The notes under the pieces are model-generated. The model was not told where the DNA came from and did no database searches. It was given only the letters and a program-made list of their open reading frames with translations. Of a stretch of DNA of 21,238 bases, positions 7,593 through 14,575 are shown piece by piece; the first letter of the stretch is position 1; every line of letters begins with the position of its first letter. A program made the translations under genes and the position numbers. Source of the stretch: an uncultured Acidaminococcus sp. (lineage in GTDB: Bacteria > Bacillota > Negativicutes > Acidaminococcales > Acidaminococcaceae); assembly GCA_900538365.1 (NCBI GenBank), contig UPXT01000037.1:1-21238 (forward strand), written 5' to 3'.

Positions 7593-8267
7593 ATGAATAA
7601 GCAGAATCGGTTCTTTCGCCATAAGGGACTTGCAGGGGCACTTGCCGTATTTGCGGTCATTCTTGCCGTGGCCTTTGCCGCAGGCTATCATTTGCCTGAC
7701 GCAGCAGCTAAAAAAGGAGAGAAAACAGCAGTCCTGACGGAGACACCAAAACAAAAGCCCCAAAAGGCTGCGGAACCGGCTATTTCTCCAGAAAAGGCAA
7801 AGGAAGCTGACCGTAAGGAGCCGCTTAGCCTTGACGCGTCAAAAAACTACCACATCGTAATCGAAAAGAAGGTCCATCGACTGTACCTTCTATTGGGGGA
7901 TACCGTGGTCCGTTCCTATGGCTGCGCCATTGGCAAGGGTGGCCTCGGACAGAAACAGCGGCGCGGTGACAATATGACCCCCGTTGGGACTTTTACGGTT
8001 GATGAAATTGATGATGCTTCTTCCTGGCCCCATGACTTTGGCGATGGACGAGGTGAAATTGCCGGGGCTTATGGTCCTTGGTTCATCAGCTTGGATACGG
8101 AGGCCCTAAGCGGAGGTTCCTGGGATGGTATTGGAATCCATGGGACCCATGACCCCCAAAGTATTGGGACCGATGCTTCTGAAGGCTGCATCCGCCTTCA
8201 GAACAAGGACCTTCAGGAGTTGCGTTCCGTCGTCAAGGTGGGTACTGTTGTTGAAATTAAAGACTAA
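7593..8267 (+). CDS. L,D-transpeptidase (YkuD domain), membrane-anchored
   Basis: This 224-residue enzyme would make 3-3 peptidoglycan cross-links or attach proteins to peptidoglycan outside the cytoplasmic membrane. It has a basic N-terminus, a hydrophobic signal/anchor helix at 12-32, a Lys/Pro/Glu-rich linker to about 85, and a YkuD domain. The catalytic motif is visible: H183 in GIHGTHD, then SEGCIRL with catalytic Cys199 and Arg201. The start at 7593 is chosen because AGAAAGGAAG lies upstream at 7575-7584 and the signal sequence begins there. An in-frame extension upstream overlaps the DUF441 gene and reads like an out-of-frame translation. A strong stem-loop separates it from the MATE gene. 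Confidence 0.92.
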   Translation: MNKQNRFFRHKGLAGALAVFAVILAVAFAAGYHLPDAAAKKGEKTAVLTETPKQKPQKAAEPAISPEKAKEADRKEPLSLDASKNYHIVIEKKVHRLYLLLGDTVVRSYGCAIGKGGLGQKQRRGDNMTPVGTFTVDEIDDASSWPHDFGDGRGEIAGAYGPWFISLDTEALSGGSWDGIGIHGTHDPQSIGTDASEGCIRLQNKDLQELRSVVKVGTVVEIKD

Positions 8268-8286
8268 GGATTGGCTTTGTTGCTGG

Positions 8287-8317
8287 CAAGGCAGATTCCG
8301 GAAAGGAATCTGCCTTG
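8287..8317. other. Perfect 13-bp stem-loop between L,D-transpeptidase and MATE genes
   Basis: Bases 8287-8299 and 8305-8317 are exact reverse complements with the 5-nt loop GGAAA. No T-run follows on the plus strand (GCGGCCATTTC), so it is not a standard intrinsic terminator. It may protect the 3' end of the upstream mRNA, act as a weak terminator, or be a processing site that sets different expression of the two genes. Confidence 0.6.
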
Positions 8318-8348
8318 CGGCCATTTCAAAGGGAAGGGAGAACCTCAT

Positions 8349-9725
8349 ATGGCAGAAACTGCACAGCAGAATATCTTGGGGTATGCCCCTATTGGAAAAC
8401 TTCTTAAATCATTTGCCTGGCCTGCCATCATATCCATGGTGGCCAATGCCTTATATAATGTGGTTGATCAGATCTTCATTGGCAATGCCGTGGGTTATCA
8501 AGGCATTACGGCAGCGACCGTTACTTTCCCTATAGTGACCATCAGCATTGCTGTCAGCGGTCTTATCGGCATCGGTTCTTCCGCTTACGCGGCGATTCTC
8601 CTAGGTGAGGGCCGCCGTGAGGACGCGGAAACGGTTCTTAACACCCAGACAGCAGCCGGTCTTTTTGTGGGAATTGTCCTTATGGTCTTGGGGCTTTTTT
8701 ATCTGGACCCGCTCCTGCGCGTTTTCGGTGCCACCGATGCTACCCTTGCTTACAGCCGTGATCTAGGCGGGGTCTACATCTTAGGACTTCCTGTGACAAT
8801 GCTCATGATTGGCTGGTCCAATATGGCCCGTACAGATGGCGCACCTTTATTTTCCATGAAGGCCTTGCTTTCAGGAATCTTTTTGAACTGCATCCTTGAT
8901 CCGGTCATGATCTTCCTGCTTGACTGGGGCGTCCTTGGTGCTGGGATTGCCACCGTGACTGGACAGGTTGTTTCAGCGATGCTGCTTTTCCAGTATTTTC
9001 GGCGCCATGGCACGCTGCGCTTAAAAAAAGCAAAGCTCTGCCATCCGGATTTCCTGAAGCTGCGCCGTGCCGTCGCCATTGGTGCTTCCAGCTGTTTGGT
9101 CCAGGTGAGTGCCACCATCATGCAGATTATCCTCAACAATTCCCTTCTTTACTATGGCAATCAGGCGGCCGTCGGTGGGGATGCTGCCATTGGGGCCATG
9201 GGGATCGTCATGAAGGTCAATATGATCTTTATCTCTATTTCTGTCGGCATAGGGATCGGGGCAGGGCCTATTATCGGCTTCAATACGGGGGCGAAACACT
9301 ACGGCCGTGTGCGCAAGGCGTATTTTCTGGCCGTTCGGTATGCCCTTTTGGTAACGACTGTAGGCTGGATTGCCTGCGAAACCATTCCTCATGTGCTGCT
9401 TCAATTCTTTGGAAGTTCAGATGCGCCTCTTTTCCTCCACTTTGCCCAGGATGCCATGAGGATCTTTTTGGGCGGCGTCTTTACGGCAGGGTTCCAGATC
9501 ATTTCAACAAGTTATTTCCAGGCGACAGGTCAGCCGCTTAAAGCGTCCATCCTTTCCATGCTGCGCCAATTTTTCCTGCTCGTTCCCTTAACCCTGATCA
9601 TGCCCCTTTACTATGGGCTGTATGGAATCCTTTATGCCGGACTTGCTGCTGATTTCATTTCCACCTTGGTCATCATCCTATTTGTATGGAAAGAGGCCAA
9701 ACGCCTTGATGCACAAATCGAATAA
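8349..9725 (+). CDS. MATE-family multidrug/small-molecule efflux transporter
   Basis: This 458-residue inner-membrane exporter is driven by Na+ or H+. The sequence is almost all hydrophobic helices arranged as two halves. An N-terminal SFAWPAIISMVANALYNVVD and QIFIGNAVG are typical of MATE proteins, and a similar pattern recurs in the second half (MGIVMKVNMIFISISVGIGI, then GAGPIIGFNTGAKHYGRVRK). I chose ATG 8349 because GGGAAGGGAG ends 8 nt upstream. An in-frame start at 8271 would run through the stem-loop at 8287-8317 and add 26 non-MATE residues. No clear terminator follows. The next 215 nt are AT-rich and belong to the perR promoter region. The transported compound is unknown. Confidence 0.92.
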   Translation: MAETAQQNILGYAPIGKLLKSFAWPAIISMVANALYNVVDQIFIGNAVGYQGITAATVTFPIVTISIAVSGLIGIGSSAYAAILLGEGRREDAETVLNTQTAAGLFVGIVLMVLGLFYLDPLLRVFGATDATLAYSRDLGGVYILGLPVTMLMIGWSNMARTDGAPLFSMKALLSGIFLNCILDPVMIFLLDWGVLGAGIATVTGQVVSAMLLFQYFRRHGTLRLKKAKLCHPDFLKLRRAVAIGASSCLVQVSATIMQIILNNSLLYYGNQAAVGGDAAIGAMGIVMKVNMIFISISVGIGIGAGPIIGFNTGAKHYGRVRKAYFLAVRYALLVTTVGWIACETIPHVLLQFFGSSDAPLFLHFAQDAMRIFLGGVFTAGFQIISTSYFQATGQPLKASILSMLRQFFLLVPLTLIMPLYYGLYGILYAGLAADFISTLVIILFVWKEAKRLDAQIE

Positions 9726-9741
9726 TCGCGCCTACTAATTC

Positions 9742-9756
9742 TAATAACGTTTATTA
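9742..9756. repeat. Inverted repeat TAATAA-cgt-TTATTA
   Basis: A perfect 6-bp inverted repeat with a 3-nt spacer lies just after the MATE gene and about 56 nt upstream of the perR -35. It could be an operator for a Fur-family or other dimeric regulator, but the 6-3-6 spacing does not match the usual Fur/PerR box. Chance is possible in this AT-rich stretch. Confidence 0.35.
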
Positions 9757-9811
9757 AAAATAAAATATGGGCTTAATATGGCATAGAGCCTAGTGATTTA
9801 AAAAAATAGCC

Positions 9812-9840
9812 TTGACTAATTTAACTGCAGTGATTAAAAT
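9812..9840 (+). promoter_or_regulatory. Strong promoter of the perR-like gene
   Basis: TTGACT (9812-9817) and TAAAAT (9835-9840) are separated by exactly 17 nt, close to the sigma-A/sigma-70 consensus. Transcription would start near 9847 and give a leader of about 95 nt. It is one of the two best full promoters in the window. Confidence 0.8.
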
Positions 9841-9848
9841 ATAGTCAG

Positions 9849-9859
9849 ATAATCATTAT
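9849..9859. promoter_or_regulatory. Fur/PerR-type operator palindrome at about +3 to +13
   Basis: ATAATCATTAT is a perfect 11-nt palindrome around a central C. It equals the core of the PerR box (TTATAATnATTATAA) and of the classic Fur box. The full 15-mer at 9847-9861 matches 11 of 14 specified PerR-box positions. It starts just after the predicted transcription start of the PerR-like gene, so bound protein would block transcription. The natural reading is autoregulation, as known for perR genes of Firmicutes. Confidence 0.65.
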
Positions 9860-9886
9860 TAACTATTAGAATGGGTTTAATAATGA
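9853..9886. repeat. 10-bp inverted repeat overlapping the operator, perR leader
   Basis: TCATTATTAA (9853-9862) and TTAATAATGA (9877-9886) are exact reverse complements with a 14-nt spacer. The left arm overlaps the PerR-type palindrome. The right arm could be a second half-operator about 24 nt away, or the two arms could form an RNA hairpin in the leader. Confidence 0.5.
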
Positions 9887-9925
9887 GCGCTTTTTTGAGA
9901 AAAGGGCGCAGGCGATATTTTTTTT
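9887..9925 (+). other. Leader hairpin followed by T8, terminator-like
   Basis: GCGCTTTTTT (9887-9896) can pair with AAAAGGGCGC (9900-9909), using two G-U pairs around a 3-nt loop. A run of eight T at 9918-9925 follows after 8 nt, directly before the AGGAG ribosome site (9926-9930). The distance between stem and T-run is long for a standard intrinsic terminator. It may be a weak attenuator or an mRNA structure that affects translation of the PerR-like gene. Confidence 0.35.
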
Positions 9926-9940
9926 AGGAGATGATTAATT

Positions 9941-10363
9941 ATGTATACTGCCTCCGAACTTGCCAAGATCCTTCGGGATAATGGGTGCAAGGTCACGCCG
10001 CAGCGCCTGGCTGTGTATGACATGCTTTCCCATACGACGGAGCATCCGACCGCCGAAATGATTTATCAGAAGGTCAAGGAACAATATCCGACGATGAGTT
10101 TTGCTACAGTTTATAAATCTGTAGAAATCTTCAGTAAGCTTGGTATTATCCAAGTGCTCAACACAGGTGAGGACAGCTTCCGCTACGACGCCAAGACGAG
10201 TGAACATCCTCATATCAAATGCACGAAATGCGGACGCGTCAACGACGTTTCCCATCTGGATGCAAGAGCTGTGGAAAGCCTTGTTGAAAATGAGACGGGC
10301 TTCAAAGTCAATGGTCATCAGTTCTATTTCTACGGAATCTGCCCGGATTGTCAGAAGAAATAA
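9941..10363 (+). CDS. perR: PerR-type peroxide-responsive Fur-family repressor
   Basis: This 140-residue metal-dependent DNA-binding repressor has an N-terminal winged helix (KVTPQRLAVYDML, then SFATVYKSVEIFSKLG as recognition helix) and a C-terminal dimer/metal domain. The regulatory metal ligands are H35, D83, H89, H91 and D102. Structural zinc is held by C94, C97, C134 and C137. All nine equal the Bacillus subtilis PerR ligands shifted by exactly two positions, including the Asp residues that set PerR apart from Fur. The protein should sense H2O2 through metal-catalysed His oxidation and repress oxidative-stress genes. It has its own promoter with a matching operator and its own terminator, so it is monocistronic. 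No catalase, rubrerythrin or ahpC target lies in the window. Zur or Fur function is less likely given the Asp ligands. Confidence 0.88.
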   Translation: MYTASELAKILRDNGCKVTPQRLAVYDMLSHTTEHPTAEMIYQKVKEQYPTMSFATVYKSVEIFSKLGIIQVLNTGEDSFRYDAKTSEHPHIKCTKCGRVNDVSHLDARAVESLVENETGFKVNGHQFYFYGICPDCQKK

Positions 10364-10373
10364 AGGTGATGAG

Positions 10374-10407
10374 AAAACACCGGACTGTTAAAGTTCGGTG
10401 TTTTTTT
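10374..10407 (+). terminator. Intrinsic terminator of perR
   Basis: AACACCGGACT pairs with AGTTCGGTGTT (one G-U pair) around a short loop and runs into a seven-T stretch (10401-10407). It is a textbook rho-independent terminator, starting about 10 nt after the perR stop. Confidence 0.92.
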
Positions 10408-10434
10408 ACATCCCCGCCACGAATTTGTTATAAT
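10405..10434 (+). promoter_or_regulatory. Promoter of the walJ-htrA-rlmH block
   Basis: TTTACA (10405-10410), 18 nt, then TATAAT (10429-10434), which is preceded by TG at 10426-10427 (extended -10). Transcription would start near 10441, about 105 nt before the walJ start. The -35 overlaps the T-run of the perR terminator, a compact arrangement. Confidence 0.75.
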
Positions 10435-10546
10435 TAAGCGTATACTGTTGGGGTAAGACTCATTTTTATCAAGGCTGCTTCCAATGGTGAAATATAAGGC
10501 TTGGGACCTGATCCTGGGTCAATTGAGAGAAAATCAGGTATTTTCA

Positions 10547-11335
10547 ATGAAAACATCGTTCAAAATTTCTGTTCTTGCCAGTGGAAGCCGGGGGAATGCC
10601 TCCCTTATCCAAGTCGGTCAGACGGCTATCCTCATCGATGCCGGGATTTCCTGCCGGCGGATTGTCCAAGGACTCAAAGCGAGGAACCTTTTGCCGAGTG
10701 ATCTTGGCGGAATTTTTCTCACTCATGAGCATAAGGACCATATTGCAGGACTTGAGGTTTTTTCACGAACCTTTGGAGAGGTTCCCATCTTTGCCAGTGA
10801 AAAGACCTGGACCCGTCTTCCTTTTCGCCGTACCATGAACCGTGACCAGATGCGTGTCCTTCCCAGAAGCTGTGTTGTGGGCTGCCTTCGAATCCAGCCG
10901 TTTTCAATTCCCCATGATGCCATTGACCCCGTCGGTTATGAGATTTTCTATAATGACCGCAAATGTACCTATCTTACAGACTGCGGCTTTGTAACAAAGA
11001 CCTGTGAACAGGCCGTTGATGGAGCAGAAACCTTGATCCTTGAGGCAAACCATGATAAGGAAATGGTGCGGGCAGGCCCCTATCCAGCGCCTTTAAAGGC
11101 CCGCATCCTTGGGCGGGAAGGCCATCTGTCAAACCGTGCTGCGGCGGATCTTCTGAAGAAAGTGGATGTGCCGCCCGAGGTTGTTTTTTTGGCTCATCTG
11201 AGCGAAATGAATAACTCACCGCGCCTTGCCTATGATACGGTAAAAAGTGTCTTGGAAGACAATCCCAGGACGCGGGATGTGACTCTATATGTGGCAAGTC
11301 AAAAAGAGGCGGTCAGCAATTTTTCCTTGAAATAA
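10547..11335 (+). CDS. walJ: WalJ/YycJ metallo-beta-lactamase-fold hydrolase
   Basis: This is a 262-residue MBL-fold protein of the YycJ (WalJ) family. The start MKTSFKISVLASGSRGN matches the usual YycJ N-terminus (KISVLASGSxGN). The metal motif THEHKDH gives H60, H62, D64 and H65, with further ligand candidates in EANHD and LAHLSEMNN. WalJ is a probable nuclease linked to cell division and DNA processing in Firmicutes, normally encoded in the walRK operon. Here walR and walK are not in the window, but htrA and rlmH follow as in Bacillus. I prefer ATG 10547. An in-frame ATG at 10484 would add 21 residues not expected for the family, and neither start has a strong ribosome site. Confidence 0.87.
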   Translation: MKTSFKISVLASGSRGNASLIQVGQTAILIDAGISCRRIVQGLKARNLLPSDLGGIFLTHEHKDHIAGLEVFSRTFGEVPIFASEKTWTRLPFRRTMNRDQMRVLPRSCVVGCLRIQPFSIPHDAIDPVGYEIFYNDRKCTYLTDCGFVTKTCEQAVDGAETLILEANHDKEMVRAGPYPAPLKARILGREGHLSNRAAADLLKKVDVPPEVVFLAHLSEMNNSPRLAYDTVKSVLEDNPRTRDVTLYVASQKEAVSNFSLK

Positions 11336-11344
11336 GGTGAATCC

Positions 11345-12067
11345 ATGAAAAAAAAGTACTTGTTTCTTAGCGGCCTGCTTTCGGTCCTGCTCTTGGTGGG
11401 TATTTCCCCAGTCCAAGCCGCGCCGGAGGTATACCAAACAAAACAGGAGGCAGAGGCCGCCCTTAAGGCTCATGCCAAGGAAATCCACGAAAATACACTG
11501 CGCTATGGCGTCAGTGTAACAGAAGGCAGTAAGCTTGTCGAAGACAATCGTCTCTACAAAGACGGTAAGATGCCGCCCCTCACAGAGAAAATGGATGTCC
11601 TCAACGCTCTTTTTGGCAGCATGCTGAAAAAGGAGAATCTTGACCTGAGGGTCCGTACCCTCCGCGTGGCAAAAGATGAGGGAAAGGTTACCGTCGGAAA
11701 TCCGACCCTCCTTTTCAGGGCGGTCGATCTGTCGGATTATAAGATTGTGGAGCTTGGAAAAAATCGGCGTGCTGCCATTCCTATGGAGTTCATCGTTCTT
11801 CATCGAAAGGATGCGGAAAAGGCCTTGAGCCTCGTTCCTCTTGGCTATCTGGAAGAGGCTAGGGACGGAAAGAAAACCTATGCCCTGCTTGATTTTGAAC
11901 ATTACAGTACAAAGGAACTCAGTGCCCTCAAGGAAACGAAGGACCTAGTGAAAGCGCGTCGGACAAAAATTACTAAGGGAAGCCGTGATGAGTCCATTGC
12001 AGGCCTTCTCTTTGCATCGAAGAAAGACTCCGCAGCAGCTCCTTCCAAGGCAGCTGCTCTGCAATAA
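11345..12067 (+). CDS. Secreted protein of unknown function in the walJ-htrA block
   Basis: I do not recognise a family for this 240-residue protein. It has a clear signal peptide: MKKKY, a hydrophobic core at 6-20, and a probable cleavage after VQA at 23-25. The mature part is rich in charged residues (many Lys/Glu/Asp/Arg), has no cysteine and no further membrane segment, and ends in an Ala/Ser/Lys tail. A central stretch (VRTLRVAKDEGKVTVGNPTL, then LLFRAVDL) looks like beta strands. It starts 9 nt after walJ with AAGGTGA upstream and lies 21 nt before htrA. In Bacillus the walJ neighbour is the htrA-type gene directly, so this is an additional gene in the block. A role in the cell envelope, or as an HtrA partner or substrate, is only an inference from position. 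Confidence 0.8.
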   Translation: MKKKYLFLSGLLSVLLLVGISPVQAAPEVYQTKQEAEAALKAHAKEIHENTLRYGVSVTEGSKLVEDNRLYKDGKMPPLTEKMDVLNALFGSMLKKENLDLRVRTLRVAKDEGKVTVGNPTLLFRAVDLSDYKIVELGKNRRAAIPMEFIVLHRKDAEKALSLVPLGYLEEARDGKKTYALLDFEHYSTKELSALKETKDLVKARRTKITKGSRDESIAGLLFASKKDSAAAPSKAAALQ

Positions 12068-12088
12068 CAATAGAGGGGGAAGCCATCT

Positions 12089-13231
12089 ATGAAAAAGCAT
12101 GTTACCGAGAAAACCCTAATGAAAAAGACCCTGCTTGCCCTTGCTGCCATGAGTGTCAGCATGAGCATCTTTGCTGCCGGATGCGGCTTTGCGGGAAAAG
12201 CTCCGGAAAAGGACAATGCGTCGGCAAAGCCTGCTGTCACGCAGGAACAGAAGATGCAGGAAGTCGAAAAGAATATGAGCTCGGCGCGCAATACGCCGAT
12301 TGTGAAGGCCGCCAAGAAGGTTGGCCCTACTGTTGTCGGAATTACGAACAAGGCCTTGGTGCGGGATTATTTCAACAGGACCCAGCTTGTTGAAAGGGGC
12401 GTTGGTTCAGGTGTCATCTACAGTAAGGATGGGCTTATCGCGACCAATAACCATGTCGTTGAAGGCGCCAAGGAACTTGTTGTCAGCCTGCCTGATGGGA
12501 GGACCTATCCGGGCCGTGTATTGGGAACGGATCCAACAACGGACTTGGCTGTTGTAAAAATCGATACCAAGGAAGATCTGCCCGTTGCTGAATTTGGCGA
12601 TTCCGACAGTCTGATGGTCGGGGAGCCTGCCATTGCCATTGGCAATCCCCTGGGTCTTGAATTCCGTGGCTCAGTTACAACGGGCGTCATCAGTGCCCTC
12701 AACCGTTCTGTCGATGTAGGGGAACGAAATTTTAAATTGATCCAGACCGATGCCGCCATTAACCCGGGTAATTCTGGCGGAGCCCTTGTCAATGCCGATG
12801 GGCAGGTCATTGGCATCAACAGTGCCAAAGTTGCTGTAAGCGGTGTTGAAGGCATTGGTTTTGCCATTCCTATCAACGAAGCAAAGCCAATCCTGGAAGC
12901 GTTGGCAAAAAATGGGAGGGTTGCCCGTCCCTTTCTCGGTGCAAGCCTCATCGATGAAGAAACAGCTCAGCGCCTGGGGTTTGGACTCGATCTTCGGGGC
13001 GGTCTCTTTGTTGCGAAACTGGTGGCCGGCGGACCTGCTTATCAAGGCGGGATCAGACCTAATGACATTATTCTTAAGTTTAATGGAAAGGCTGTAAAGA
13101 CCGTGGCCGCCCTTCGGGATGCCCTGAATGCCTGCAAGGTCGGTGACACGGTGTCTGTCACGATCCTGCGCGGTGATGATGAAGTGGATAAATCCGTGAC
13201 GCTGACGGAAATCCCGAGGACCAACTCGTGA
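12089..13231 (+). CDS. htrA: HtrA/DegP-type serine protease with PDZ domain, probable lipoprotein
   Basis: This 380-residue extracytoplasmic quality-control protease has a trypsin-like domain with the triad H122 (TNNHVVEG), D152 (TDLAVVKI) and S229 (NPGNSGGAL). One C-terminal PDZ domain spans about 275-378 (VAKLVAGGPAYQGGIRPNDI, then ILKFNGKAV). The N-terminus is a hydrophobic signal ending in FAAGC, so Cys32 may be lipidated. The -3 residue is Ala rather than the preferred Leu, so this is probable, not certain. ATG 12089 has GAGGGGG upstream; an inner ATG at 12119 would still keep the signal. The stop overlaps the rlmH start (GTGA). Having only one PDZ is typical of Firmicute HtrA proteins, but those are mostly anchored by a transmembrane helix rather than lipid. 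Confidence 0.92.
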   Translation: MKKHVTEKTLMKKTLLALAAMSVSMSIFAAGCGFAGKAPEKDNASAKPAVTQEQKMQEVEKNMSSARNTPIVKAAKKVGPTVVGITNKALVRDYFNRTQLVERGVGSGVIYSKDGLIATNNHVVEGAKELVVSLPDGRTYPGRVLGTDPTTDLAVVKIDTKEDLPVAEFGDSDSLMVGEPAIAIGNPLGLEFRGSVTTGVISALNRSVDVGERNFKLIQTDAAINPGNSGGALVNADGQVIGINSAKVAVSGVEGIGFAIPINEAKPILEALAKNGRVARPFLGASLIDEETAQRLGFGLDLRGGLFVAKLVAGGPAYQGGIRPNDIILKFNGKAVKTVAALRDALNACKVGDTVSVTILRGDDEVDKSVTLTEIPRTNS

Positions 13232-13710
13232 TCCGCATCACCCTTGCCTGTGTAGGGCGTCTCAAGGAAGACTATCTAAAGCGTGCCGAGGCTGAGTTTG
13301 TAAAACGTCTCGGCGCCTATTGTCAGCTTGAGACCAAAGTCATCATGGAGGAAAAGATGCCGGACCGGGGATCTTCCCAAGAAGAGAAGCAGATCCTTCA
13401 AAAGGAAACGGACCGTCTTCTGCGGATCATCCCGGAGCATTCTTTCGTCATTCTCCTTGATCTTAGAGGAAAGGAGCTTTCCTCCCCTCAGTTTTCGCAG
13501 AAGTTAGAAGCCCTTATGGTCCAAGGTGTCAGCCACCTGACTTTTGTCATTGGCGGCCCTTTTGGGTATACCGATGAGCTGCGGAAAAGGGCCGATTTCC
13601 GTTGGTCCTTTTCCCCGCTTACTTTTACCCATCAAATGATCCGGATCCTTCTTTTGGAACAGATTTATCGTGCTTTCAAGATTATGCGAAACGAAAAATA
13701 TCATCACTAA
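13228..13710 (+). CDS. rlmH: 23S rRNA (pseudouridine1915-N3)-methyltransferase RlmH
   Basis: This 160-residue SPOUT methyltransferase methylates pseudouridine 1915 in helix 69 of 23S rRNA using SAM. It matches the family in length and in its C-terminal knot: LTFVIGGPFGYTDELRKRAD, then FSPLTFTHQMIRILLLEQIY and the terminal EKYHH. It starts with GTG at 13228, inside the htrA stop (4-nt overlap), so it is translationally coupled to htrA. The order walJ-...-htrA-rlmH follows the end of the Bacillus walRK operon and its rlmH neighbour. Confidence 0.96.
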   Translation: MIRITLACVGRLKEDYLKRAEAEFVKRLGAYCQLETKVIMEEKMPDRGSSQEEKQILQKETDRLLRIIPEHSFVILLDLRGKELSSPQFSQKLEALMVQGVSHLTFVIGGPFGYTDELRKRADFRWSFSPLTFTHQMIRILLLEQIYRAFKIMRNEKYHH

Positions 13711-13723
13711 GGAACAGTACCGT

Positions 13724-14536
13724 ATGAATCGAAAAGTCGACCTACATCTTCATACCATGGCGTCAGATGGCAGCTGGACGCCCCAGGAATTGGTCCTTGC
13801 CGCCAAAAAGGCAGGACTTGGGATCATGGCTGTGACCGATCATGATTCCCTTGACAGCGTGGCTCCTGTCATGAAACTTGCCCCCAAAGAGGGTATCGAG
13901 GTGATTGCCGGCGTTGAGATGTGCAGCACTTATGAAGGGCGCTGCTTTCACATCTTAGGCTATGGGTTTGATTGCTCGAATCCTATTCTTCTGGAACATC
14001 TTGCCCATAACCGCCGCCTTTTGGAAGAAACGGATGAAAGGGCCATTGGGATCCTATCCAAAGAAGGCTGGCCCGTTTCCGTCAAGGAGTATAGGAACTA
14101 TGTCTATGATCCACGCCGCGGCGGTTTCAAGGCCCTCTTTTATCTCGTTGATAAGGGGTTATGCCGGGATGTAAAGGATTTTTTCAGCCGCATCTTCATT
14201 AAGAAACGAGGTCTTGATTTTCCTGTTTTTCCCTCAATCGAAGAGACGGTAGCAACCCTGCACAAAGCCGGCGGAGTGGCCCTTTTGGCCCACGCGGCAA
14301 GCCACTTTCATGGCCCGGGGCTTGCTAGGACACTGGAGGCGGTGGGGAAAAAGCCCCTTGATGGCTTTGAGTGCTATCATCCTGCTCACAGCAAGGAAGA
14401 TACAAAGACCCTCCTTGCCTACTGTCAGCAGCACCATAAGCTCATCAGCGGTGGCAGCGACTGTCACGGACGTTTTGTTGACGGCCGCATCATCGGCCAT
14501 CCAGATATCCATGAATCGGAAATCCGACTCTTCTAA
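13724..14536 (+). CDS. PHP-domain phosphoesterase (nucleoside bisphosphate phosphatase / RNase AM type)
   Basis: This 270-residue metal-dependent phosphoesterase has the four PHP motifs: DLHLHTMASDGSW (H8, H10, D15), VTDHDSL (D39, H40), AGVEM (E65) and late HAAS plus SDCHG. Members of this group (YciV-like) remove the 3' phosphate from 3',5'-nucleoside bisphosphates and trim short RNAs. That role is plausible but cannot be proven here. The start at 13724 has AAGGAA 9 nt upstream and begins directly on motif I; an earlier in-frame start overlaps rlmH and lacks support. It lies 13 nt after rlmH and is the last gene before a terminator. Confidence 0.87.
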   Translation: MNRKVDLHLHTMASDGSWTPQELVLAAKKAGLGIMAVTDHDSLDSVAPVMKLAPKEGIEVIAGVEMCSTYEGRCFHILGYGFDCSNPILLEHLAHNRRLLEETDERAIGILSKEGWPVSVKEYRNYVYDPRRGGFKALFYLVDKGLCRDVKDFFSRIFIKKRGLDFPVFPSIEETVATLHKAGGVALLAHAASHFHGPGLARTLEAVGKKPLDGFECYHPAHSKEDTKTLLAYCQQHHKLISGGSDCHGRFVDGRIIGHPDIHESEIRLF

Positions 14537-14551
14537 AGGGAACCGGACCTA

Positions 14552-14560
14552 TGGTAAAAT
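14552..14560 (+). promoter_or_regulatory. Possible extended -10 element upstream of the DUF362 gene
   Basis: TGGTAAAAT is a TGn-type extended -10 with one mismatch (TAAAAT). No -35 is evident. A start near 14567 would put the following terminator-like hairpin (14576-14602) into the leader of the DUF362-citC transcript. This is weak evidence. Confidence 0.3.
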
Positions 14561-14575
14561 AAGCAAAGCGAACAT

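Noticed and set aside
9935..10318. Minus-strand open frame covering almost all of perR
   Set aside because: perR has complete family ligands, a promoter and a terminator on the plus strand; the minus frame has no supporting signal.
10441..10546. Possible riboswitch or T-box in the walJ leader
   Set aside because: I see no conserved riboswitch core, T-box motif or terminator in these roughly 105 bases.
13693..13710. Resemblance of the rlmH 3' end to the staphylococcal SCC attachment site (TATCAT core)
   Set aside because: The shared bases come from the conserved C-terminal codons of RlmH. The PHP gene follows directly, with no cassette, recombinase or second att site.
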